64,000 bases of DNA from Herbaspirillum rubrisubalbicans (lineage in GTDB: Bacteria; Pseudomonadota; Gammaproteobacteria; Burkholderiales; Burkholderiaceae_D): contig NZ_CP024996.1 of NCBI RefSeq assembly GCF_003719195.1, forward strand, positions 5,553,594 to 5,617,593. The letters are read 5' to 3'. A program made the position numbers and the translations under genes. Shown one piece after another: positions 57,385-64,000 of the stretch (position 1 is its first letter; each line of letters begins with the position of its first letter). Below the pieces are notes generated by a model. The model worked only from the letters and a program-made list of their open reading frames with translations. It made no database searches and was not told the DNA's origin.

Positions 57385-58189
57385 TGTTTTATCCACCGGG
57401 CTTTTCCGGGTTGGGCGAGACAAACCCCTCTTCTGCCGGTTGCTGTGGATAAAAAAAGTCTGCCAGGCATCCCCAGCGACGCCTGGCGGCATTTCTTTTT
57501 CACAGACCTCAGCACCCTACGGTCCGTTGCTTCCACTCCCGTGGCGTAGCTCTGAATCCCTCTGAAGTCGATTCGCCCATCAAACCGGGTTTCCAGCGCA
57601 GCCCTCGTTCGTTTTTCTTTCTCTTTCACCGTGACCGTGCATTTTCTCGAGCGGCAAGGCCGTCGGGGTTGGTGAACCAAGCTGCGCGCCGAGCGAAAGC
57701 TCGCGCGCTTCAGCTTTAAATCTAAGCTGTTTATAAAATTAGTAGTAGTGGTTAACGTCCCTATTGCTGTGTGGATAACTTGGTTAACCCCCAGAAAATC
57801 AAGCGTTTGGAGAAAGGACAAGCCCTTGGGCAAGCTCTGTATGACGCGATCACGAATCGGGGATAAAAATCAGCCTTTGGATAACTTATTGACTTTTCCC
57901 CAATCGATGAAAAAGTTATTCAGAACTTTATCCACAGGCACGGGAAATTCGATGGAATCGGGAGCGAAAAGAGGGAATTTTTGAGAAGTCACCGATTTAG
58001 GCCAATTCGTCGGTGATTTTGGGCCTGCGCAGCCCCGCAATGGGGTGCCAGCAGCCGTTTTCTGGAGATTTCAGAAGAAAGGGCGGCCACTCTCAGTGAC
58101 ACTGTTGACGAAAAAGCAGCCATTTTGCGGCTGGTCGGGGAAAGTTATCCCCTGCCGTCACGTCAACAATTGCCCCGGATTATCACTGC
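57385..58189. other. oriC: Right half of the origin-like region (unwinding unit B) and 3' flank
   Basis: No convincing gene in 805 bases. A perfect DnaA box (57444-57452) and a hairpin GCCAGGC/GCCTGGC (57462-57487, T-rich after) follow the ferredoxin. A hairpin with a GAAA loop is at 57684-57708. Unit B follows: TAG trinucleotide run 57740-57748, GTTAACGTC 57751-57759, perfect DnaA box 57770-57778, TTGGATAA 57877-57884, perfect DnaA box 57928-57936. A T-rich patch and a near-match TTATTCAGA (57916-57924) lie between. From 58000 to 58189 the sequence holds nothing I can identify. Confidence 0.7.
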
Positions 58190-60232
58190 CTATTTTTTAG
58201 GCGCACCCTTGACGGATTTGCTTTTACCGGTCGCTGGGAGCAGTGGAGCTTTCTTCACTTCTTCCAGTAATTGCCCACAGTCGGCCTTCTGGTCACCGTC
58301 GATATTGATCAGCGGCAGGATCGCCGTCACCGGCGCCAGCAAGCCCAGCGCCACCGCACCGCCGGCCCGTAGCGCCAGCACGGCCTTGTCCACACCCACA
58401 TCCGGGTCCTTGAAGCTGCCCTTGACGTAGAGCGGTGAACGCAGCGAGATGATGCGCAAGCCCTTGCTGCGCGGATGCACATTCAGGTTCAGCAGTTCAC
58501 GCTTCATGTCGATGCTACCATCGACCACGATCAAGGCATCCTCGGTATCGAGCAGCAAGGTCTTCACCTGCATTACGCCGTCATTTACCGGCAGGTCGCC
58601 GGCCAGGCAATTGAGCTTGACTTCCTTGTCGCCGAACAGCTTGCTGATGACCACGTTGCCCACATTCAGGCCGGCGGCTTCCAACAGGAACTTGCTGATG
58701 GCGCCCTGGTTGACCAAAACCTTCACTTCTCCATTGGACGAGCCCAGCATCGCGGCGACCGAATTGCCGCTCGAGCTCAGGCGCGCATCGCCATTGATAT
58801 CGCCGAAGCTGGTGCGGGAGGCATCGAGCTTGGGATAGAGCTGCTGGATCTTCAGCTTGCGCGCAGAAAGCTTCATATCGGCCTTCATCCGGGCCGCCTG
58901 ACCATCCAGGCGGATGGTGGAAGTCAGATTGCCGCCAGCCACGCCGAACTTGAGTGGGTCCAGCGTCAGGACCTTGTCCTTCAAGATCAGATGTGCCTGC
59001 AAGTCGGTGATGGGCAGGCCCTGCTGCCGGATGATGCGTTTGCCGGTGAAGCGCACATCGGCATCCAGCGCGCCCCAGGCCTCGGTGCTGAAGGTCTTGA
59101 CCGGCAATATCTTGTCCACAGGCTGGCGCTCCTCGGCACCGCGTTGCGCCTTCTCGGCGTTGGAGTCGGCGCCGATCAGCGGCGCCAGGTCGTCAAAGCG
59201 CAACACGTTGGAGGTGAGCGCACCGGTCAATTGCGCGCGCGTGCCCCCGGTCTGGTAATCCAGGCTGCCATTGAGGTCGCTGTCGCCGACCTTGCCACTG
59301 AAGTCCTGGTAACGCCATTGACTGCCACCGGCAGCGATCTTGCCGATCAGCCGACCCTCGGTCGCAAAGGGCGGCGTTTCCGGCAGCAGCACGCCGGTCA
59401 GCGGATAGAGGTTGCCCATGCTGGCACCCGAGAGCGAGAGCCGCACATCCAGCGCCGCCAGCTCGGCCGGCTTGGTCAGCGTGCCGCGCACGCCGATGCG
59501 GGTCTTGCCGACCTGCACCTGGGCTTGCAGGGGATAGGGTTGTTGCTGGTTCTGCAGCGACAGCACCCCGCCCGCCTTGCCTTGGCCGCTGACCGGCGCA
59601 CCGTTGAAGCTGCCGCGCAACGTCCAGCCCAGGCCATAGACTTTTTCGCGTTCCGGGTCGAGGGTGTCGATCTCGCCCTGCAGCTTGATCTTGTCCACAG
59701 CGTCATCCAAGGCCAGCTTGCCCTGGCGCAGGCTGATGCGGCCCAGTTGCAGTTGCCAGGTCGAGGGACCGGTGCTGTCGCTTTTGAAAGTCCAGTTGTT
59801 CACAGCCTCGCGGTTGCGCAAGAGCGAGACCGAAGGATCCTGCACCTCCAGCGAAGGCAGGGAAATCTGATGCACAAGCAAAGGCAGCGGATTGAGCGTG
59901 AAGGTAATTTGCTGCACCGTGGCCATTTGCCCGGACTGCGCGAAGGCCGGCGGATTGCCCAGGCGCAGGTTCTCCGCTTGCAGCCGGGGCCAGGGAATCC
60001 AGCTTGCCCAGAAGCCCGATTCAGCTCCGCGTGAAGTCGGATCGGGCCGCTGCCAATGCAGCGAGAGATCGCCGTCGATGGCGAATTCGCGGCCGATGGC
60101 GGCCGAGACGCGCTGGTTGATCCAGGGCTTGGCCCGGTTCCAGTCGAAGCTGATGAGGAAGATGATCGCCGCGGCGATCAGGAGGATCAGGCTGGCCAGC
60201 AGCCAGAGGAAGATTTTGGTCAGACGCGACAT
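58190..60232 (-). CDS. AsmA-family envelope protein
   Basis: The start is ATG at 60232 (MSRLTKIFLWLLASLILLIAAAIIFLISFDW). The 680-residue protein has one N-terminal membrane helix (residues 8-30) and an otherwise periplasmic, beta-rich body. The first segment WNRAKPWINQRVSAAIGREFAIDGDLSLHW and the C-terminal GEVKVLVNQGAISKFLLEAAGLNVGNVVISKLFGDKEVKLNCLAGDLPVNDGVMQVKTLLLDTEDALIVVDGSID are diagnostic of AsmA. Family members belong to the bridge-like proteins that help lipid movement or outer-membrane assembly. The C-terminal 40 residues are hydrophobic and basic. Confidence 0.88.
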   Translation of the reverse strand: MSRLTKIFLWLLASLILLIAAAIIFLISFDWNRAKPWINQRVSAAIGREFAIDGDLSLHWQRPDPTSRGAESGFWASWIPWPRLQAENLRLGNPPAFAQSGQMATVQQITFTLNPLPLLVHQISLPSLEVQDPSVSLLRNREAVNNWTFKSDSTGPSTWQLQLGRISLRQGKLALDDAVDKIKLQGEIDTLDPEREKVYGLGWTLRGSFNGAPVSGQGKAGGVLSLQNQQQPYPLQAQVQVGKTRIGVRGTLTKPAELAALDVRLSLSGASMGNLYPLTGVLLPETPPFATEGRLIGKIAAGGSQWRYQDFSGKVGDSDLNGSLDYQTGGTRAQLTGALTSNVLRFDDLAPLIGADSNAEKAQRGAEERQPVDKILPVKTFSTEAWGALDADVRFTGKRIIRQQGLPITDLQAHLILKDKVLTLDPLKFGVAGGNLTSTIRLDGQAARMKADMKLSARKLKIQQLYPKLDASRTSFGDINGDARLSSSGNSVAAMLGSSNGEVKVLVNQGAISKFLLEAAGLNVGNVVISKLFGDKEVKLNCLAGDLPVNDGVMQVKTLLLDTEDALIVVDGSIDMKRELLNLNVHPRSKGLRIISLRSPLYVKGSFKDPDVGVDKAVLALRAGGAVALGLLAPVTAILPLINIDGDQKADCGQLLEEVKKAPLLPATGKSKSVKGAPKK

Positions 60233-60288
60233 CGGTTCGGCTTCCCCGGTGAGGGTGATCAACATGCGCCGAGGCCGCCGCACGGCGC

Positions 60289-61248
60289 TCAGCGCTTCAT
60301 GTTGATACGACCGAATTCGTCATGGGTTGTTGCAGACAAGTGCGCGCGCAGCCATTTGTGGGCCGGGTTGCGGGCGTCGCGTTCATGCCAGAGCATGTCT
60401 ACGTGTTCTTCCGGTGTCTGGAAGGGCAGTTCCTTGACCACCAGCGATTCGGCCATGCCGGTAGCGGCCACCAGATGGCGCGGCAGCACGGTGATGAGTT
60501 CGGAACTGGCCACGATGCGCCCGGCAGTGAAGAACTGGTTGACCGTCAGCAGGATCTTGCGCTCGCGGTTCATGCCCGCCAGCACATCGTCGATGACCGC
60601 ATGGGGTTTGCCCGACAGGCTCACCAGCAGGTGGTCGGCGTTGCAATAGCTGTCCAGCGTCAGCGGCTGGCCGGCCAGCGGGTGGTTCTTGTGCATCACG
60701 CAGACGTACTGGCCGGTGTAGAGCCGGGCATGACTGATCTGGGTCTTGGCCATGCCCTGACCATCGGCCAGCTGCGCCGTCACGCCGGGGAAGAAGCCGA
60801 CCGCCAGATCGATGTCACCGCGCAGCAGCATGGCGCGCGGGTCGCGGGTGGTCAGCGGCATCATGCGGATCTTGATGCGCGGCGCGTCGCGCATGATGGT
60901 GCGCACCAGCGAAGGCAGCCACAGTGCGGCGGTGGCATCGACCATGGCCATGCGGAAGGTGTTCTGGGCACGCGAAATATCGAAGCTGTCCGGTGCGATC
61001 ACCGCTTCCAGCTCCGACAGGGCCCGCCGCACCGTGGGCCACAGTTCCTCGGCACGCGGAGTGGGCTTGACGCCGTGGGCGGTGCGGATCACCAGGTCAT
61101 CATTGAGCGTGTCGCGCAGGCGACGTAGCGCATTGGAGACAGCCGGCTGGGTCATGGCCAGCAGGTTGGCCGCCCGGGTCAGGTTCTGCTCGGTCATGAC
61201 GGCGTCGAAAACGCGCAACAAATTCAGGTCCAGGGTCAGAAAGCTCAT
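60289..61248 (-). CDS. LysR-family regulator (NodD/NahR-like subgroup), neighbour of the sibling modules
   Basis: A 319-residue protein with the N-terminal helix-turn-helix (LNLLRVFDAVMTEQNLTRAANLLAMTQPAVSNALRRLRDTLNDDLVIRTAHGVKPTPRA), the subgroup pattern of NodD and NahR. The effector domain follows. It is divergent from the first small-protein gene, 178 bases away. That gap and the promoter of the second module share a palindrome centred about 56 bases before the predicted transcription starts, where LysR proteins usually bind, so this regulator may drive both modules. Confidence 0.88.
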   Translation of the reverse strand: MSFLTLDLNLLRVFDAVMTEQNLTRAANLLAMTQPAVSNALRRLRDTLNDDLVIRTAHGVKPTPRAEELWPTVRRALSELEAVIAPDSFDISRAQNTFRMAMVDATAALWLPSLVRTIMRDAPRIKIRMMPLTTRDPRAMLLRGDIDLAVGFFPGVTAQLADGQGMAKTQISHARLYTGQYVCVMHKNHPLAGQPLTLDSYCNADHLLVSLSGKPHAVIDDVLAGMNRERKILLTVNQFFTAGRIVASSELITVLPRHLVAATGMAESLVVKELPFQTPEEHVDMLWHERDARNPAHKWLRAHLSATTHDEFGRINMKR

Positions 61249-61320
61249 AGGGCGGGCCTTTGCGGCGTGATGAAAGTCTCGGTAGGGGATGGATGGCGCC
61301 CGTGATCTCGGGCCGAAATA

Positions 61321-61388
61321 TTATTCACGGACAATATAACTGATATCCGAAACGGAAAGTGGTCAAACAACAGGCGCTTCACTACACT
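61321..61388 (+). promoter_or_regulatory. Module 1 promoter and palindromic activator site
   Basis: TTATTCAC (61321-61328) and ATATAACTGATAT (61334-61346) precede a promoter with -35 TGGTCA (61360-61365), 17 bases and -10 TACACT (61383-61388). The same block, at matching positions, precedes module 2 (62158-62225). The palindrome centre lies about 56 bases before the expected transcription start, the usual position of a LysR recognition site. Confidence 0.55.
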
Positions 61389-61425
61389 GCAATGCAACAT
61401 AACACACAACGTCAAGGATCGAATC

Positions 61426-61659
61426 ATGGCAACCATCGCACAAAGCACCAACAGCAGCTTCAAGAGCAAGATCGCAGCCGTGCTGCGCACGATCTTCGTC
61501 CACTTCGTCAAGGCCCATGAGCTGCAAGCCGTAGCACTGGTCGCCGCCGAACAGGATCGCGCCGTCGGTAGCCGCCAACTGAACCGCATGGCCGACAAGT
61601 TCGAAGCCACCCAGCCTAACCTGGCTGCTGAACTGCGCTTCATCGCTTCGCGCGGTTAA
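61426..61659 (+). CDS. Sibling small protein 1 (77 aa)
   Basis: The protein is 77 residues long and starts after AAGGA with a seven-base gap. The N-terminal part (MATIAQSTNSSFKSKIAAVLRTIFVHFV) is an amphipathic helix. The C-terminal part, NRMADKFEATQPNLAAELRFIASRG, shares the pattern NRMA-x5-TQPN-x-AAELR with the protein of module 2, so the two are paralogues. I do not recognise the family. A terminator hairpin follows (61673-61693), and an anti-Shine-Dalgarno RNA element lies downstream. Confidence 0.75.
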   Translation: MATIAQSTNSSFKSKIAAVLRTIFVHFVKAHELQAVALVAAEQDRAVGSRQLNRMADKFEATQPNLAAELRFIASRG

Positions 61660-61672
61660 TCGGAGTTTTTAT

Positions 61673-61693
61673 AAGCTTCTTGCGAAGCTTTTT
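61673..61693 (+). terminator. Terminator immediately after sibling small protein 1
   Basis: AAGCTTC (61673-61679) and GAAGCTT (61684-61690) form a perfect 7-bp stem around TTGC, followed by TTT. Confidence 0.7.
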
Positions 61694-61817
61694 GCTTCAC
61701 CCGTATTCAAGTTTTACCGCTTGCGCATGACTTCTGCGTGAGCTTGGCGCCAGGCCCGGAGCGGCTGGCGCGGTAGTGAAGGATTTCGGTTGTTCCCGGC
61801 GCGTACGGCGCTTATGT

Positions 61818-61918
61818 TGACGCTGATTCGATCAACGCGTCAGGACACCGATCCGTTGTCTCCTCCTCCCTCTTTAGGAAGGATTAACCCCGCAGGCTCT
61901 GCCTGTGGGGTTTTTTTT
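61818..61918 (+). ncRNA. Candidate small RNA 1 with a CCUCCUCCC anti-Shine-Dalgarno motif
   Basis: A hairpin (TGACGC-TGAT-tcg-ATCA-ac-GCGTCA, 61818-61842) is followed by the CU-rich segment that starts TGTCTCCTCCTCCC (61857) and ends AGGAAGGATTA (61886), and then by a strong terminator (CCCC stem 61888-61910, eight T residues). The CU-rich segment is identical in 30 of 30 bases to that of module 2. A TTGACG at 61817 could be a -35, but no -10 at a good distance was found, so the 5' end is unknown. The RNA may be processed from the module 1 transcript. Confidence 0.5.
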
Positions 61919-62157
61919 GTGCCTGCGGCGAAGCAAGTTTCTCATCAATCTGCATCAATCTGACCAGATATTCACAGGCGGTGAAAAAGATGCGAACACG
62001 CGCGCCATGGCGTTGCAATTACACATCACCCATGGGCTGGGAAAGCGCGCTGACCGGTATCCCGCAATCTCACCCGATGAGGTAGAGAAGCCCTGTGTAC
62101 AAGGGTTTGCTGCCGGATAGGCCATGCGGCGCCGGCCCGAACAGCTCACCAAACCTC

Positions 62158-62225
62158 TTATTCACAGAGTCTATAACTGATATGAGCACTCTAAAGTAGT
62201 CATACAGCGAGCGAACCATCATACT
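62158..62225 (+). promoter_or_regulatory. Module 2 promoter and palindromic activator site
   Basis: TTATTCAC (62158-62165), TATAACTGATAT (62172-62183), -35 TAGTCA (62197-62202), 17 bases and CATACT (62220-62225) follow in the same order and spacing as in module 1. Confidence 0.55.
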
Positions 62226-62296
62226 GCGACGCAACAACAGTGAAATTGAACGCCGTGCAACTGTGTCGCGGCCTGATTATCAGAGGTAGAAATATC

Positions 62297-62614
62297 ATGT
62301 CCTTCCTGAACCTGGCCTTTCCCGCAGAAGCCGCCCTGCCCTTCGCGCAGTCCTTCATCGGTATGATGGCAGCCTATGTGCGCCCGGCCCTGGGTCTGGG
62401 AGCACTGGTGACCCTGGTGATGGTGTTCAAGCCGCTGATCCTGGGTGTGGCGCAAGCTGCGCTGCTGTTGGTCAAGCCCCGCAAGTCGCTGGAGCAACGC
62501 ATCCTGGCGCACAAGTTCAGCGGCAAGATGATGTTGAACCGCATGGCCAACGAATACAGCATGACCCAACCGAATTTTGCCGCCGAACTGCGCAACATGG
62601 CCGCGCGCGACTGA
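62297..62614 (+). CDS. Sibling small membrane protein 2 (105 aa)
   Basis: The start is ATG at 62297, after AGAGG and a ten-base gap. The 105-residue protein has one or two membrane helices (FIGMMAAYVRPALGLGALVTLVMVFKPLILGVAQAALLLV, residues 19-57). Its C-terminal tail, NRMANEYSMTQPNFAAELRNMAARD, matches that of sibling 1. It lies in the same order (activator site, small ORF, CU-rich element, terminator) and 837 bases after module 1. Function unknown. Confidence 0.75.
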   Translation: MSFLNLAFPAEAALPFAQSFIGMMAAYVRPALGLGALVTLVMVFKPLILGVAQAALLLVKPRKSLEQRILAHKFSGKMMLNRMANEYSMTQPNFAAELRNMAARD

Positions 62615-62689
62615 ACAAGTCCCCGCCTGATCGTCGTTCGAGGCCCAACGGCTTCTGGTCGTGTAGTTGAAGTTTTGTAGTACGTACTG

Positions 62690-62752
62690 TGTCTCCTCCT
62701 CCCTCTTTAGGAAGGATTAGCCCCGCCAGCGCAAGCTCGCGGGGCTTTTTTT
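62690..62752 (+). ncRNA. Candidate small RNA 2 with the same CU-rich motif
   Basis: The segment from 62690 to 62719 is identical to that at 61857-61886 and leads straight into GCCCCGC (62720-62726), an inner AGC/GCT pair, GCGGGGC (62739-62745) and a T run. An imperfect stem (TCCTCCCT with AGGAAGGA) can form inside the element, so the CU-rich part may be displayed or hidden. It is expressed at least as the 3' end of the module 2 message. Confidence 0.5.
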
Positions 62753-62833
62753 ATCCACCGTACGCGGCATGTCAGGCGGCAATCGTGATAACTTGTCCAC
62801 CCGCCAATCACCACAGCCTTACCGCAAGACATC

Positions 62834-63601
62834 ATGTGCCAGCTCCTCGGGATGAACTGCAACACCCCCACCGACATCGTCTTCAGCTTCACCGGCTTCG
62901 CCACCCGCGGCGGGCTGACCGATCATCATCGCGATGGCTGGGGCATTGCCTTCTTCGAGGGCTCCGGGGTGCGCACCTTCGTCGATCACCAGGCTGCGGT
63001 CGATTCGCCGGTGGCCGCGCTCATCAAGCGCTATCCGATCAAGTCGCAGCACGTCATCGCTCACATCCGCAAGGCCACCCAGGGCCGCGTGACGCTGGCC
63101 AACTGCCATCCTTTTGTGCGCGAGTTGTGGGGCCGGTATTGGGTATTTGCCCACAATGGTGACCTGAAAAACTTCACCCCCACGCTGGACGGGCCTTTCC
63201 GGCCGGTCGGTACTACCGATAGTGAACTTTCCTTCTGCTATATCCTGCAGGAGCTGCGCCGGCGCTTTGGCGATACCCTACCCCTGCTGGCCGAGTTGCG
63301 CGCCGCGCTGCGCGAGATCGTCGACGGCATCGCCAGCCATGGCACTTTCAACATGCTGCTCTCGGATGGCTCGGCGCTCTTTACCCATTGCTCCACCAAT
63401 CTCTATTACATCGTCCGCCAGCATCCCTTCACCACGGCCAAGCTGTCCGATGAAGACCTCTCGGTGGATTTCTCCGAAGTCACTACCAGCAATGACCGGG
63501 TGGCCGTCATCGTCACCCAGCCGCTGACCGACAATGAAGTCTGGACGCAATACCAGCCAGGTGAAATGAAGCTCTTTGTCGACGGCACCGTAGTCGACTG
63601 A
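62834..63601 (+). CDS. Class II glutamine amidotransferase, YafJ-like
   Basis: A 255-residue N-terminal-nucleophile protein starting MCQLLGMNCNTPTDIVFSFTGFATRGGLTDHHRDGWGIAFFEG. Cys2 would be exposed as nucleophile after Met removal. Conserved blocks are VIAHIRKATQGRVTLANCHPFVRELWGRYWVFAHNGDL and SHGTFNMLLSDG. It releases ammonia from glutamine; the acceptor is unknown. The gene is bounded upstream by the module 2 terminator. Confidence 0.88.
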   Translation: MCQLLGMNCNTPTDIVFSFTGFATRGGLTDHHRDGWGIAFFEGSGVRTFVDHQAAVDSPVAALIKRYPIKSQHVIAHIRKATQGRVTLANCHPFVRELWGRYWVFAHNGDLKNFTPTLDGPFRPVGTTDSELSFCYILQELRRRFGDTLPLLAELRAALREIVDGIASHGTFNMLLSDGSALFTHCSTNLYYIVRQHPFTTAKLSDEDLSVDFSEVTTSNDRVAVIVTQPLTDNEVWTQYQPGEMKLFVDGTVVD

Positions 63602-64000
63602 CACCGGCCTGCCGGGTTGTCTTATCCACAGGCGAATTTTTCGCCAAGTTGAACCTGTCCACAGGGGAAAAAAGGGACAGGTCAGCGCCGGCTTTCGGGT
63701 TTTGCACAGGCTGTTACAAAAAAACCTGGCCCTCCCGGCCAGCTTGTCTTTTCCACAAGCCTCCTACTCTGTCCCCCTATCACCCGCCCGCGAAGCGCCT
63801 TCAGGGCTGCGAGTTTGAAGTCGCTGCTGCGCAGCCTGTGGATAGATGAGCTTATTGGGGCAAATATGCCGATTCGCCTGTGGATAACTTAGGTTTACCA
63901 GAGTAAAATGCGTCCCTCGTTTCGCGCCCGGACGACTTCGTCCAAGGCCCGTCCGCTGGACGCGGCAAGGGGCGCCGCAATCATCCGACAAGAAAGCTTC
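63602..64000. other. Right-end gap with DnaA boxes, an inverted repeat and a terminator
   Basis: TTATCCACAGGCGAAT (63622-63637) and its perfect reverse complement ATTCGCCTGTGGATAA (63872-63887) each contain a perfect DnaA box. A near-match box is at 63837-63845. The stem CTGGCC-ctccc-GGCCAG (63726-63742) with flanking A run (63718-63724) is a terminator for minus-strand transcription or both. ATG at 63908 opens a reading frame that runs to the window end (MRPSFRARTTSSKARPLDA), but its start is weak and it is not recognised; TAAAAT at 63904-63909 may instead be a -10 for a gene beyond the edge. Confidence 0.55.
63718..63742 (-). terminator. Terminator hairpin near the right end
   Basis: A perfect 6-bp stem (63726-63731 with 63737-63742) is followed on the minus strand by seven T residues. 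On the plus strand CTTGTCTTTT follows, so it may also end the amidotransferase message. Confidence 0.65.

Noticed and set aside
57072..57833. Minus-strand 253-codon open frame across the origin region
   Set aside because: It runs through DnaA boxes, the ferredoxin gene and unit B, has no recognisable domain, and its composition is unlike a real protein.
58475..60034. Long plus-strand frame opposite the AsmA gene
   Set aside because: It is antisense to a clear AsmA protein, and the translation is a Gln/Ala/Gly-rich shadow.
63764..63991. Minus-strand 75-codon frame near the right end
   Set aside because: Arg/Gln/Pro-rich and without homology to any family I know; it overlaps DnaA-box DNA and has no clear start.
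63908..64000. Plus-strand gene start at the right end (MRPSFRARTTSSKARPLDA)
   Set aside because: No good ribosome-binding site and no recognised family in 31 codons. It may be the leader of a gene beyond the window, so it is described only within the gap entry.

Overview
The window looks like a chromosomal segment from a high-GC betaproteobacterium of the Oxalobacteraceae, most like Herbaspirillum (inference). The grounds are the protein families present (DUF3717, DUF2917, a YXWGXW protein, a phasin, tandem SfnB-type dehydrogenases), the mnmG-rsmG-parA-parB order with parS sites, and the base composition. I found no tRNA, rRNA, insertion sequence, prophage or CRISPR array. No database search was possible, so names rest on motifs and family knowledge.

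Layout. 0-12 kb: an unrecognised protein, a DMT exporter, a sulfur-scavenging cluster (flavin monooxygenase plus two SfnB paralogues), DUF3717, a patatin-like lipase, a phasin whose promoter sits between two PhaR-like operators, an FAD dehydrogenase and a MarR-GNAT fusion that appears autoregulated. 12-25 kb: YXWGXW protein, mnmC, a CHASE-PAS-GGDEF-EAL protein, a His-rich CobW metallochaperone, ribA, a GMC oxidoreductase plus coniferyl-aldehyde-type dehydrogenase operon, a Fic gene with an internal deletion, lipA and lipB. 25-29.4 kb: DUF2917, a GcvA-type LysR, DUF493 and a D-amino-acid transaminase, with a two-gene phosphoribosyltransferase-SLOG island between the last two. 29.5-40 kb: an SbmA/BacA-like ABC protein with a phased TTAA array upstream, a chemotaxis receptor, an ABC exporter, bglX and opgG.

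40-46 kb is the segregation and tRNA-modification locus: mnmG, rsmG, a lipocalin, a LysE exporter, parA and parB, with two perfect parS sites and one degenerate. 46-55.5 kb holds a TSUP exporter, a livGFKHM-type branched-chain amino acid ABC operon, and an mmsA-GMC dehydrogenase operon divergent from a LysR gene. Everything from 40.1 to 55.5 kb is on the minus strand.

56.85-57.95 kb looks like a replication origin. It holds five perfect DnaA boxes and two copies, 873 bp apart, of an unwinding unit (trinucleotide TAG run, GTTAACGTC, DnaA box, TTGGATAA, DnaA box) with identical internal spacing. A frameshifted 2Fe-2S ferredoxin gene lies between the copies. To the right are an AsmA protein, a LysR gene, and two sibling modules. 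Each module has the same promoter-proximal palindrome, a small protein with a shared C-terminal motif, and an identical 30-nt CU-rich anti-Shine-Dalgarno segment leading into a terminator. The window ends with a class II glutamine amidotransferase and a DnaA-box-bearing inverted repeat.

Most novel candidates: the duplicated origin unit, the sibling small-protein/sRNA modules with their likely LysR regulator, and the PRTase-SLOG island.
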